A program made the translations under genes and the position numbers. Below, piece by piece: positions 1 to 8,600 of a DNA stretch of 64,000 nt. This DNA comes from UBA1672 sp963977495 (GTDB taxonomy: Bacteria; Pseudomonadota; Alphaproteobacteria; Micavibrionales; Micavibrionaceae). The notes beneath the pieces are model-generated. The model saw only the letters and a program-made list of their open reading frames with translations. It did not search any database and was not told the origin of the DNA. The first letter of the stretch is position 1, and every line of letters begins with the position of its first letter. Location: contig CAXBOT010000004.1 in NCBI GenBank assembly GCA_963977495.1, positions 110,775 through 174,774 on the forward strand. The letters run 5' to 3'.

Positions 1-16
1 CTTCCAAATTATTTTC

Positions 17-55
17 AATACTTAAAGACGTTATTAAGTATTAGCTCTATATAAT
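17..55 (+). promoter_or_regulatory. Candidate promoter with overlapping inverted repeat upstream of the GGDEF-EAL gene
   Basis: A perfect 9-bp inverted repeat (AATACTTAA at 17-25, TTAAGTATT at 34-42, 8-bp spacer) is followed by a consensus -10 hexamer TATAAT at 50-55. The repeat covers the place where a -35 box would sit, and no good -35 hexamer is seen, as expected for an activator- or repressor-controlled promoter. It has no T-run after it, so it is less likely to be a terminator of an upstream gene. The regulator is unknown. Confidence 0.4.
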
Positions 56-110
56 ATTGTGGGGAATAGTTCTCGATAAACTCTAGAGCGTGCACAACAT
101 AAGTATTTAG

Positions 111-2288
111 ATGAGTATACCAACCGTCTCAAATTATGAAAAAAAGTCTGGTGATCAGGGCATTCGCGCTGATCAAAAGCCTATTTTTGCCTTTAAAAGC
201 ATTTTTGTATCCTCCCCTCAGAAAATATGGCGAAGCAAGATTAGCTGGCGTATTGCCTTTGCGGCTTTTATGACCATTATGCTTGTTCAAACATTGGTTC
301 TTAATCTTGGCGGTATTGAGAAATACAGGCTGGAGCAATTGAACCTTCTGAAAGTTGAGGCACGCGCGGCTGTGGGAGCGCTCATTAATCTCAATAAAAA
401 GGGAACGCAGACGTCACCGTTTGAAGAAAAACAAGTGAACGGTCTTTTTAATATGACTCATATTACAGGGCTGAGCGTTTACTCTTACACATTCAATCAT
501 ATTCAAACCTATGGCAATAAACCACGTATTGACGCGAAACTAGGAACATTAAACAGCGAGTATAGAAGTGCCGATGGGCATTATTATGAATTTGTTTTGA
601 AAGGTTCTGATATCCAGAGCATGTTCACCGTTGTCGTTCAAGTTGATTCCAGCGATATCAAAGCAAATATATTCGCATATGTTCTGGATAGTATCAAAAT
701 TATGGTGATTTTATCGTTGTTGGTGACAACGGTGTTAATGATTGCTCTTGGAAAATGGTTGTTGGAGCCTTTGTTGTTTGTGCGCTCAAACTTGATTTCG
801 GCGTTTAAGAATCCTGAAGCGCCTGATATTGCGCCATCTCCCTATGATAAAGGTGATGAAGTGGGCGCGGTTATTGATTTGACGCAAAGGTTGATCGCGC
901 AGAATGCCGATAATATTAATAACTTAAAAAGCACGGCTGAGGACAAGATTCATAAGCTTGCCTATTATGACAGCCTGACAGGCTTGCCGAACCGCGCTTA
1001 CTTTGTGCAAAAATTGAGCGAGCGTATGATTTTAAACCGTGATGAAACGGTTGATCGTTTTGCCGTGATTGCGCTCGATCTTGATCATTTCAAGGATATC
1101 AACGATTCGATGGGGCATAATGTTGGTGACGCGATCTTAAGATCTGTCGGAAAAAGATTGCAGGCTTCTTTGCCTGAATCTGCGGTTATTTCGCGTACAG
1201 GTGAGGATGAATTTGCGGTCATGGTGCCCCTTCATGGTGATGTCACAACCGCAAAAGATGTGGCGCAGCGCGTCATTGGTATCGTGCGTAAGGAACCCTT
1301 TAGAGTCTTTAATGAGGAATTTCAGATACGCGCTTCGGTTGGTGCATCGACATTCCCTGATAATGGCGCAGAGCCTGATTCAGTGCTTAAGAATGCGGAT
1401 ATCGCCTTAAACCGCGCCAAGGAAGAAGGGCGCGATACGATCAAGGAATACACCGAAGACTTTGACCGCGCTGTTCAGGAACGTTTCCAGATTTTGCGTG
1501 ATTTGCGTGATGCGATGGAGCATGACGAATTACAGCTTTATTTCCAGCCGCAGCTTTGTTTGAAAACGGGCGCCGTGATTGGCGCAGAAGCGTTGATCAG
1601 ATGGTGGAAACCTGATGACAGTAAAGAGGGTGGAAAATTTATATCGCCCGGCGTTTTTATTCCGGTTGCTGAGCAATCAGGCTTGATTGTGCCAATCGGA
1701 CAATGGGTGCTTAAGCGGGCATGTCAAGTCGCAAAACGCTGCCATGATGAACATGGTTTTCAAATCCGTTTTGCGGTCAATGTGTCGGGTAATCAATTTG
1801 TGCATGGCGATGTTTGCGCCGATTTGTCTAAATATCTGGCGGAAACAGGCGTTAATCCGAATTTGTTAGAGCTTGAAGTGACGGAAAGTGTGTTTATGGA
1901 TGATATCCAGCACACGGTTGAGATATTGAATACACTTCATTCTTTGGGTGTTGAAATCGCGATTGATGATTTCGGGACGGGTTATTCTTCTTTATCCTAT
2001 CTCAGTCAATTCCCGATTGATCGTTTGAAAATTGACCAATCATTTATACGCAATGCCTTAAATGACAAAGATAACGCATCGATTGCGCGCACGATTATCA
2101 ATCTTGGTCACTCGTTGAATTTGCAAGTGATCGCGGAAGGTGTTGAAACCAAACAGCATGAAGAGTTCCTTGTGAAGCAGGGCTGTGACGAAGTGCAGGG
2201 TTTCCGTTATGCGAAGCCTATGCCTGCCGAAGACCTGTTTGAATTTATCAAAAACTATAATGGCGATCTGGAAAGCTTCGGCGCATAG
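111..2288 (+). CDS. Membrane-bound GGDEF-EAL protein, probable c-di-GMP phosphodiesterase
   Basis: This 725-residue protein has a membrane helix at about residues 46-67, a periplasmic sensor region to about 192, a second helix at about 193-217, and then GGDEF and EAL domains. The GGDEF domain has the DSLTGLPNR entry motif, but its signature at 364-368 reads GEDEF, with glutamate replacing the second glycine, and there is no RxxD inhibitory site. The EAL domain looks complete: EAL at 493-495, NVSGNQF, the ETES-type motif EVTES, DDFGTGYSSL, KIDQSFI and AEGVET are all present. By family knowledge such proteins often act as c-di-GMP phosphodiesterases with a degenerate cyclase domain that may only bind GTP. 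That assignment is inference. The start is the ATG at 111; the ribosome site before it is weak. Confidence 0.9.
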   Translation: MSIPTVSNYEKKSGDQGIRADQKPIFAFKSIFVSSPQKIWRSKISWRIAFAAFMTIMLVQTLVLNLGGIEKYRLEQLNLLKVEARAAVGALINLNKKGTQTSPFEEKQVNGLFNMTHITGLSVYSYTFNHIQTYGNKPRIDAKLGTLNSEYRSADGHYYEFVLKGSDIQSMFTVVVQVDSSDIKANIFAYVLDSIKIMVILSLLVTTVLMIALGKWLLEPLLFVRSNLISAFKNPEAPDIAPSPYDKGDEVGAVIDLTQRLIAQNADNINNLKSTAEDKIHKLAYYDSLTGLPNRAYFVQKLSERMILNRDETVDRFAVIALDLDHFKDINDSMGHNVGDAILRSVGKRLQASLPESAVISRTGEDEFAVMVPLHGDVTTAKDVAQRVIGIVRKEPFRVFNEEFQIRASVGASTFPDNGAEPDSVLKNADIALNRAKEEGRDTIKEYTEDFDRAVQERFQILRDLRDAMEHDELQLYFQPQLCLKTGAVIGAEALIRWWKPDDSKEGGKFISPGVFIPVAEQSGLIVPIGQWVLKRACQVAKRCHDEHGFQIRFAVNVSGNQFVHGDVCADLSKYLAETGVNPNLLELEVTESVFMDDIQHTVEILNTLHSLGVEIAIDDFGTGYSSLSYLSQFPIDRLKIDQSFIRNALNDKDNASIARTIINLGHSLNLQVIAEGVETKQHEEFLVKQGCDEVQGFRYAKPMPAEDLFEFIKNYNGDLESFGA

Positions 2289-2358
2289 TTATTGCCATAT
2301 CCGGTGTTTTGTCTATATTGATTTCCTTAGTAAATGATTGGAAATTCAAGCGTAGATT

Positions 2359-3732
2359 ATGACACAAAATCTTTATTCAGGCTCAATAACCTCTAAAAAA
2401 TGCGGCGCTCTTAGCGGGGCGGCACTTATTCCGGGCGATAAATCTATATCGCATCGCTCTATTATGCTGGGCGCGTTGGCGATTGGTGAAACAATAATCG
2501 GCGGCTTGCTGGAGGGCGAAGATGTCCTGCACACCGCGGCGGCCATGCGCGCAATGGGCGCGAAAATCGAACATAGCGATGACGGGCTGTGGCGCGTTAA
2601 TGGCGTGGGTATTGGTGGCTTGCATGAGCCGAGCAGCGTGCTGGAAATGGGCAATAGCGGTACATCAACCCGCCTGTTGATGGGGCTTGTGGGTGGTCAT
2701 AACATCACGGCAACCTTTACGGGTGATGCATCATTGGTCAAACGTCCGATGCGCCGCATTGTGACGCCGCTGGAAATGATGGGCGCAACGTTCCTTTGTC
2801 GTTCAAATGACAGGCTGCCCCTGACGGTTAAGGGCGCGCAGGATACTCTGCCGATTGAATACACATTACCCGTCGCCAGTGCGCAGGTGAAATCCGCGAT
2901 TATGCTCGCAGGGTTGAATGCATCGGGGCGTACAACGGTGATCGAAGATCATCCGACGCGTGACCATACGGAAAATATGTTGCGTCATTTCGGCGCCGAG
3001 GTGAATGTTGAGGAACTGGAAAACGGTGCGTATGCCGTTTCCCTATGCGGTCAGCAAGAGTTGCGCGGTTGTGCCATTGATGTGCCGCGCGATCCAAGCT
3101 CGGCGGCTTTTGCGGCTGTTGCGGCTTTGATTACGGAAGGCTCGGACATTACAATGTCGAATGTCGGCGTTAATCCCCGCCGCGATGGTGTGTTTGTCAC
3201 GTTGCAGGAAATGGGCGCGGATATCCGCTATGAAAATCAACGTCTTGAGGCCGGTGAATCCGTGGCGACAATCAAGGTGACTTCTAATAACACGCTCAAA
3301 GGTATTAATGTGCCCGAAGAGCGCGTACCGTCCATGATTGATGAGTTTCCCATTTTGGCTGTGGCGGCGGCGTGCGCGGAGGGGACAACCACCATGACGG
3401 GGCTCAAGGAACTGCGCGTTAAGGAAAGTGACCGCCTGTTGATGATGGCGAACGGCCTGAAGGCGTGTGGTGTTGATCTTGAAATGGGTGAGGATAGCCT
3501 GACCATTCATGGTAAGGGCAAACCGCCCAAGGGCGGGGCATGCATTGAAACGGCGCTGGATCACCGCATTGCGATGAGCTTTCTGGTGCTTGGCTGCGCA
3601 AGTGAGGAACCTATTGAAATTGATGACGCCGCGCCGATTAAAACCAGCTTCCCTAATTTTATTGAATTGATGAATGATTTGGGCGCGCAGATAGGTGATC
3701 TGGATGATTCCGGCGCCTTGCGTTTGGCGTAG
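2359..3732 (+). CDS. aroA: 3-phosphoshikimate 1-carboxyvinyltransferase (EPSP synthase), class II type
   Basis: It joins shikimate-3-phosphate and phosphoenolpyruvate, the sixth step of chorismate synthesis, in the cytoplasm. The 457-residue protein carries the substrate loops PGDKSISHR, GNSGTSTR, GDASLVKRPM and SAQVK, and the R-D-H-T-E motif. These GDKS, SAQxK and RxHxE patterns are those of class II (CP4/Bacillus-like) enzymes rather than the E. coli class. The residue that is Ala100 in the glyphosate-insensitive CP4 enzyme is glycine here (NSGT), so insensitivity cannot be assumed. The fourth class II motif is NPRR rather than NPTR. The gene is followed after 3 bp by cmk, an arrangement common in alphaproteobacteria, so the two are probably cotranscribed. 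Confidence 0.96.
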   Translation: MTQNLYSGSITSKKCGALSGAALIPGDKSISHRSIMLGALAIGETIIGGLLEGEDVLHTAAAMRAMGAKIEHSDDGLWRVNGVGIGGLHEPSSVLEMGNSGTSTRLLMGLVGGHNITATFTGDASLVKRPMRRIVTPLEMMGATFLCRSNDRLPLTVKGAQDTLPIEYTLPVASAQVKSAIMLAGLNASGRTTVIEDHPTRDHTENMLRHFGAEVNVEELENGAYAVSLCGQQELRGCAIDVPRDPSSAAFAAVAALITEGSDITMSNVGVNPRRDGVFVTLQEMGADIRYENQRLEAGESVATIKVTSNNTLKGINVPEERVPSMIDEFPILAVAAACAEGTTTMTGLKELRVKESDRLLMMANGLKACGVDLEMGEDSLTIHGKGKPPKGGACIETALDHRIAMSFLVLGCASEEPIEIDDAAPIKTSFPNFIELMNDLGAQIGDLDDSGALRLA

Positions 3733-3735
3733 AGC

Positions 3736-4413
3736 ATGTCCGAAACCTCCAAAATCATTGCGATTGACGGCCCCGCGGCAAGCGGCAAGGGGACATTGGC
3801 GCGCGAACTGGCGGCTGTGCTCAACTTTGCCCATATGGATACGGGCGCATTATATCGCGCAGTTGGCTATGAGGTTTTGCAAGCGGGCGGCGACCTTGAA
3901 AACGCGCAAGATGCGCTGGCGGCGTGCCGCGTTTTGGAAGAGAAGCTCGCGCAGGGGGGTCCGCTGTCTAATCCTGATTTGCGGTTGGATGAAATCGGCA
4001 ATGCCGCATCCAAGGTTGCAGTAATGGAAAGCGTGCGCGCAGCCTTGATTGGCATACAACGGCACTTCGCGCAAAACCCTGCCGATACGTATGAAGGCGC
4101 GGTTTTAGATGGACGTGATATTGGGACGGTGATTTGCCCTGATGCGCATTTGAAGCTCTATGTAACCGCAAATATGGAAATTCGCGCGAAAAGACGTATG
4201 AAAGAGTTGCAATCTAAGGGAATAAACGTTAAGTATGGAGCCGTTTTAGAGGATATGCGTGCACGTGATGCGCGTGATTCCGGTCGAAAGGCTGCTCCAC
4301 TAAGGCCTGCGCAAGATGCGATTGTCATTGACACAAGCACCTTAACGCAAGCTCAAATGCTGGAAATGGCCTTGGAATATGCGAAAAAGGCATTTGTCGG
4401 AAACACTGCATAG
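3736..4413 (+). CDS. cmk: Cytidylate kinase
   Basis: It phosphorylates CMP and dCMP with ATP. The 225-residue protein has the P-loop GPAASGKGT near residue 12, the MDTGALYRA segment that shapes the nucleotide site, and the DGRDIGTVICPDA motif of bacterial CMP kinases. The start ATG lies 3 bp after the aroA stop, which indicates translational coupling within aroA-cmk. The 130-bp gap to rpsA leaves room for a separate rpsA promoter. The length is normal for the family and nothing odd is seen. Confidence 0.96.
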   Translation: MSETSKIIAIDGPAASGKGTLARELAAVLNFAHMDTGALYRAVGYEVLQAGGDLENAQDALAACRVLEEKLAQGGPLSNPDLRLDEIGNAASKVAVMESVRAALIGIQRHFAQNPADTYEGAVLDGRDIGTVICPDAHLKLYVTANMEIRAKRRMKELQSKGINVKYGAVLEDMRARDARDSGRKAAPLRPAQDAIVIDTSTLTQAQMLEMALEYAKKAFVGNTA

Positions 4414-4543
4414 CAGTGCATTAGCGAGAATATCTTCATAAAACAACGGATCTTTCGTTCTGCTGCCTTCCTGAAAACGGGCAATCTGCAAATATGAGGC
4501 GGAGCGTTAAAGATGCGATTTTAATTTTGAAAGGAAATATATT

Positions 4544-6259
4544 ATGGCACATGTAGCCGCTAATCTAAAAGACAAAGAGGGATCCAATGAGTTTGCAGCT
4601 CTGCTTGGTGAAACTCTTGGTGAAAATGAAAAATTCGAAGGAAACGTTGTTAAGGGGATTGTTATCGGTTTAGATGACGATCATGTTCTTGTCGACGTTG
4701 GTTTGAAATCTGAAGGACGCGTTCCTAAGATTGAATTCTCCAGACCCGGAGAAGACCCGGAAATCAAAATCGGAGATACCGTTGAAGTGTTCGTTGAACG
4801 CATGGAAAACCGTGACGGTGTATCTGTTCTATCTCGCGAAAAAGCACGCAGAGAAGAAGTATGGATTGAACTTGAAAAATCCCATGAAGCCGGAGAGCGC
4901 GTTACAGGCGAGATCTTTGGTCAGGTTAAGGGTGGATTTACAGTTGATCTTGGTGGCGCGGTTGCGTTCCTACCGGGTTCACAAGTTGATATCCGTCCGG
5001 TGCGTGACATCAAGCCATTGATGAACACACCACAGCCTTTCCACGTTCTTAAAATGGACCGCAGCCGTGGAAACATTGTTGTTTCACGTCGTTCCATTCT
5101 TGAAGAATCACGTCAAGAAGCACGCGGTGAATTGCTTGAGAATTTGGCTGAAGGTCAGGTTCTTGAAGGGATCGTTAAAAACATCACAGATTACGGTGCA
5201 TTCGTTGATCTTGGTGGTGTTGATGGTCTGTTGCACGTTACCGATATTTCTTGGAAGCGTGTTAATCACCCATCTGAAGTTCTTCAAATCGGCCAAACTG
5301 TAGAAGTACAGGTTGTGCGTTATAACGAAGAAACACAGCGTATTTCATTGGGTATCAAGCAACTTGGTACAGACCCATGGGAAAGCGTCGGCGGCAAATA
5401 TGCTGTTGGTTCACGTTTCGTTGGTCGTATCAGTAACATTGCTGATTACGGTGCGTTTGTTGAACTTGAAGACGGTATCGAAGGTTTGGTTCACGTTTCT
5501 GAAATGTCATGGACAAAGAAAAACGTACACCCGGGTAAAATCGTTTCAACATCACAAGAAGTTGAAGTTGAGATTCTTGAAGTTGACCTTGAAAAACGTC
5601 GTATTTCACTTGGCTTGAAACAGTGTCAGGACAATCCATGGGCGAAATTCTCTGATGACTTTAAAGTTGATCAGGAAATTGAAGGCGAAATTCGTAACAT
5701 TACAGAATTCGGCTTGTTTGTTGGTTTGACTGAAGAAATTGACGGTATGGTTCACTTGTCTGACCTGTCATGGGAAGATCAAACAGAAGATGCTTTGAAA
5801 GAATTCAAGAAAGGCGACGTTGTTAAAGCGAAGATTCTTGAAATGGACCCTGAGCGCGAACGTATCGCTCTTGGTATCAAGCAACTTTCTGAAGATCCTT
5901 ATGAAGGCGCAATGCAAGGCATGGCCAAAGGTGCGGTTGTAACATGTACAATTACTGAAATCGGCTCAATGTCTGTAGAAGTGGCTGTGAATGACAATGT
6001 TACCGGCGTTATCAAAAAGGCTGACTTGTCACGCGAACGTTCCGAACAACGCCCTGACCGTTTTGCGGTTGGTGAAAAAGTTGATGCGAAGATCGTTTCC
6101 GTTGATAAGAAAAACCGCAAGCTTGCGTTGTCAATCAAGGCACGTGAAGTTGACGAAGATAAGCAAGCGATGAAAGACTTCGGCTCGACCGAAAGTGGTG
6201 CATCTCTTGGTGATATTCTTGGTGCTGCATTGCAGGAAAACAAAGACAAAGACAAATAA
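4544..6259 (+). CDS. rpsA: 30S ribosomal protein S1
   Basis: S1 brings mRNA to the 30S subunit. The 571-residue protein has the expected series of six S1/OB-fold repeats. The repeats from the third onward show the typical ITDYGAFVDLGG-like and DGLLHVTDISW-like blocks (near residues 215, 300 and 390), and the first two are more divergent, as usual in S1. The ATG at 4544 is preceded by AAGGAA with 8 bases spacing. Codon choice is visibly biased, as expected for a strongly expressed gene. It stands after aroA-cmk, a common alphaproteobacterial order, and is closed by a strong hairpin terminator. Confidence 0.97.
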   Translation: MAHVAANLKDKEGSNEFAALLGETLGENEKFEGNVVKGIVIGLDDDHVLVDVGLKSEGRVPKIEFSRPGEDPEIKIGDTVEVFVERMENRDGVSVLSREKARREEVWIELEKSHEAGERVTGEIFGQVKGGFTVDLGGAVAFLPGSQVDIRPVRDIKPLMNTPQPFHVLKMDRSRGNIVVSRRSILEESRQEARGELLENLAEGQVLEGIVKNITDYGAFVDLGGVDGLLHVTDISWKRVNHPSEVLQIGQTVEVQVVRYNEETQRISLGIKQLGTDPWESVGGKYAVGSRFVGRISNIADYGAFVELEDGIEGLVHVSEMSWTKKNVHPGKIVSTSQEVEVEILEVDLEKRRISLGLKQCQDNPWAKFSDDFKVDQEIEGEIRNITEFGLFVGLTEEIDGMVHLSDLSWEDQTEDALKEFKKGDVVKAKILEMDPERERIALGIKQLSEDPYEGAMQGMAKGAVVTCTITEIGSMSVEVAVNDNVTGVIKKADLSRERSEQRPDRFAVGEKVDAKIVSVDKKNRKLALSIKAREVDEDKQAMKDFGSTESGASLGDILGAALQENKDKDK

Positions 6260-6293
6260 TCATTGTTTTTAAGACCCTAAAAAATCATTCTTT

Positions 6294-6321
6294 AAAAGCC
6301 GGTAACCGCCGGCTTTTATTT
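6294..6321 (+). terminator. Rho-independent terminator after rpsA
   Basis: AAAAGCCGG at 6294-6302 pairs with CCGGCTTTT at 6309-6317 around a 6-base loop, giving a perfect 9-bp stem. It is followed by ATTTT. It lies 35 bp after the rpsA stop and separates rpsA from ihfB. Confidence 0.85.
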
Positions 6322-6362
6322 TGCGTAAAAATAAAAAGTTCTTTTCTATCAATGGGTTTTGC

Positions 6363-6391
6363 TTGACGTGCTACAATAGATCAGGCAATCT
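6363..6391 (+). promoter_or_regulatory. Candidate promoter for the ihfB-lapA-pyrF run
   Basis: TTGACG at 6363-6368 matches a -35 box. A weak -10 candidate CAATCT sits at 6386-6391 with 17 bp spacing, and AT-rich alternatives lie just after it. It is placed between the rpsA terminator and ihfB, where a new transcript must start. The -10 match is poor. Confidence 0.35.
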
Positions 6392-6452
6392 ATTTATATT
6401 CAAAGAATAATTTTTGACTGTTTATTTCTGAAACAGAAAAGGATGTTTTGAT

Positions 6453-6731
6453 ATGACAAAGTCGGAACTAATTCAGCGTTTAGCTGATATGAATCCTCAT
6501 CTTTACTTGCGTGACGTTGAAAAAATCGTGGAAACGGTTTTCAACGAGATTTCTGACGCCTTGGCGGCAGGTGATCGTGTAGAACTTCGAGGGTTTGGTG
6601 CCTTCTCTGTTAAGCATCGTGATGCACGTATAGGGCGAAACCCGCGCACAGGTGAAACTGTTCATGTTGAGGCGAAACGTTTACCGTTTTTTAAAACTGG
6701 TAAAGCGTTACGTGAAAAATTAAACGATTAA
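6453..6731 (+). CDS. ihfB: Integration host factor subunit beta
   Basis: This is one half of the IHF heterodimer, which bends DNA sharply at specific sites. The 92-residue protein matches the HU/IHF fold throughout and carries the signature block GRNPRTGE near residue 62, in the DNA-embracing arm. The beta assignment rests on the N-terminal MTKSELIQRLA block and on its place directly after rpsA, which is the usual ihfB position. The ATG at 6453 is preceded by AAAGGA. lapA follows after 10 bp, so the two are likely cotranscribed. Confidence 0.93.
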   Translation: MTKSELIQRLADMNPHLYLRDVEKIVETVFNEISDALAAGDRVELRGFGAFSVKHRDARIGRNPRTGETVHVEAKRLPFFKTGKALREKLND

Positions 6732-6741
6732 GTAAAATATT

Positions 6742-7074
6742 ATGTCTTTTGTCCGTGGAATTATAGTCCTCATTCTGACATTGGTTGTTGCAGGTTTTGC
6801 TGCGATTAATACAGATCCCGTTTCTGTAATGGTTAGTCCGATCAACGATCCTGTGATGGTTCCGCTTTATCAGGTGGCTTTGGCATCGGTGGCTCTGGGC
6901 TTTATCGCCGGTGCTTTGATCGTTTGGATTAATTGCGGCCCCGTACGCCAATCCAAACGTCAGCAGAAAAAAGAAATTAAAAATCTGGAAAAAGAAGTGA
7001 ACCGCTTGCAGAGCGATAAATTTTCACCCCGCCCGCCAGCACCGGATGTGTTTCCGGCATTACCCTCGCAATAA
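6742..7074 (+). CDS. lapA: LapA-domain inner membrane protein
   Basis: This 110-residue protein has two membrane helices (about residues 5-24 and 42-63) and a charged C-terminal helix with KKEIKNLEKEVNRLQ, which should form a coiled coil in the cytoplasm. This layout is that of the LapA/DUF1049 family. In E. coli LapA works with LapB to control LpxC levels and LPS assembly. The position after ihfB is conserved in alphaproteobacteria. No LapB is present in this window, so the exact role here is inferred from family and position. Confidence 0.82.
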   Translation: MSFVRGIIVLILTLVVAGFAAINTDPVSVMVSPINDPVMVPLYQVALASVALGFIAGALIVWINCGPVRQSKRQQKKEIKNLEKEVNRLQSDKFSPRPPAPDVFPALPSQ

Positions 7075-7084
7075 GTAGTGATAT

Positions 7085-7777
7085 ATGACAGATACACCCA
7101 AAATTTTCTGCGCCATTGATACCGCGGATTTAGAGCATGGCTGTGCGTTGGCTGCTGCGATTGCCCCTGTCACAGGCGGGATTAAGCTGGGGTTGGAGTT
7201 CTTCAATAATTTTGGCCCACAAGGGATAGAGCGCGTTTTGCAATCCGCACCGCAAGCGCAATTATTCATTGATTTAAAATTCCACGACATCCCCAATACG
7301 GTTGCAGGCGCGGTGCGCGGCATTTGCCACCATTTTGCGCCGGCCTATTTGAACGTGCATGCCTCTGGCGGTGCGGCGATGATGGCGGCGGCGGCGGATG
7401 CGTGCGGCGCGAACACCAAATTATTGGCGGTCACGATTTTAACCTCGCTCGATGCACAGGCTGTCGGTGATATCGGCTATCGCGATGACGTGGCGGCGCA
7501 GGTTGAACGCCTTGCGCTCTTAACGAAAAAGTCTGGATTGGACGGGGTGGTGTGCTCCGCACATGAAATTGAGCGTTTGCGCGCTGTATGCGGTGAGGGT
7601 TTCGCGCTGATGGTGCCTGGTATCCGTCCCGCAGGGGCGGCGCAGGGCGATCAAAAACGGGTCATGACCCCCAAAGAGGCACTTGATAAAGGCGCGACCC
7701 ATCTTGTCATTGGACGCCCAATAACACAAAGCCCTGATCCTGCACAGGCGGCGGCGGATATACTGCGTGATTTATAG
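7085..7777 (+). CDS. pyrF: Orotidine 5'-phosphate decarboxylase
   Basis: It converts OMP to UMP, the last step of pyrimidine nucleotide synthesis. The 230-residue TIM-barrel protein has the catalytic motif DLKFHDIPNT (Asp63, Lys65, Asp68), and the late VPGIRP and VIGRPIT phosphate-binding segments. The length is typical for the bacterial enzyme. It starts 10 bp after lapA and sits just ahead of the membrane protein and trpF, so it is likely part of one transcript with ihfB and lapA. Confidence 0.95.
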   Translation: MTDTPKIFCAIDTADLEHGCALAAAIAPVTGGIKLGLEFFNNFGPQGIERVLQSAPQAQLFIDLKFHDIPNTVAGAVRGICHHFAPAYLNVHASGGAAMMAAAADACGANTKLLAVTILTSLDAQAVGDIGYRDDVAAQVERLALLTKKSGLDGVVCSAHEIERLRAVCGEGFALMVPGIRPAGAAQGDQKRVMTPKEALDKGATHLVIGRPITQSPDPAQAAADILRDL

Positions 7778-7802
7778 AATATAAATTTTAAAGGATAAAT
7801 CC

Positions 7803-8600
7803 ATGGAACATTACAAACCCGAATTTTACGTCGAAGAGGCGTCAAAAAATATTAGAGGCTTTGTCAAAGCCAACAATGATAAGCTGTGGGATATATTTAT
7901 TCCGCTCATACCGTTTATTTTCGGCTTGAACCTTTTGGATGCACTGGTGACCGGTTTATATTTTCCCAATAGCAGGATGGGTTTCATGGGTGGGGAGCTT
8001 TTAGCCACTTATTTTACAATGGTCTTGGTTATATCGTGGCACCGCGTTGTGATAAACGGGCCGGATCATTATGTACCGATGAACCCTTTCAAACCGCAAA
8101 AGCATGAGCTTGGTTTTATTGGGATGGGGCTCGCTTTATGGGCCTTGATCGTTGGCGTTGCGTATGGTGTGTCTTTCTTTTTGTCACCGTTTGGAGCAGG
8201 GATAACGTTATTGGTTTTAGCCGTGAGCGTCATTGTGCTGGCTTATGTTTCATACAGACTTTGTTTTTATTTTCCCGCCAAGGCGATTGATAAAAGCATC
8301 ACATTGGAAGAAGCCTATGCCATGTCGAATGGATATTTGTTGAAGATTATTTTTTCGTCGATCTTGGCTTCTTTAAGGGTGATTGCTCTGGCTATTCTTG
8401 CGTCGATTGTGACGGTGATTATTGTAAAAATCGCGATGCCGACTTCGCAGACGCCTTCTGTTGGTAATCAGATGGCTGAATTTGCAAAAAGCCTGCCGAT
8501 GATGCTTTATTTTCAACCGATCTTGTCGGTAATTGGTGTCACGGCGATCTCAAATTACTATATGTGGGCGAAATCAAATCAAGGTCAGATTGCATCATGA
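7803..8600 (+). CDS. Multi-pass membrane protein of unknown function
   Basis: I do not recognise a named family. The 265-residue protein has about six hydrophobic helices, with clear ones near residues 33-51, 64-80, 100-125, 130-150, 182-207 and 230-250. A conserved-looking stretch YRLCFYFPAKAID followed by LEEAYAMSNG resembles the region seen in several uncharacterised proteobacterial inner-membrane proteins. An AAGGA ribosome site precedes the ATG. Its stop overlaps the trpF start as ATGA, so translation of trpF is probably coupled to it. A role in tryptophan or pyrimidine metabolism is not implied by the sequence. Confidence 0.8.
   Translation: MEHYKPEFYVEEASKNIRGFVKANNDKLWDIFIPLIPFIFGLNLLDALVTGLYFPNSRMGFMGGELLATYFTMVLVISWHRVVINGPDHYVPMNPFKPQKHELGFIGMGLALWALIVGVAYGVSFFLSPFGAGITLLVLAVSVIVLAYVSYRLCFYFPAKAIDKSITLEEAYAMSNGYLLKIIFSSILASLRVIALAILASIVTVIIVKIAMPTSQTPSVGNQMAEFAKSLPMMLYFQPILSVIGVTAISNYYMWAKSNQGQIAS

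Noticed and set aside
3043..3834. 263-codon open frame on the minus strand opposite aroA and cmk
   Set aside because: It lies entirely opposite two well-supported genes; the translation has no family pattern and is rich in Arg and His, as mirror frames of such genes usually are.
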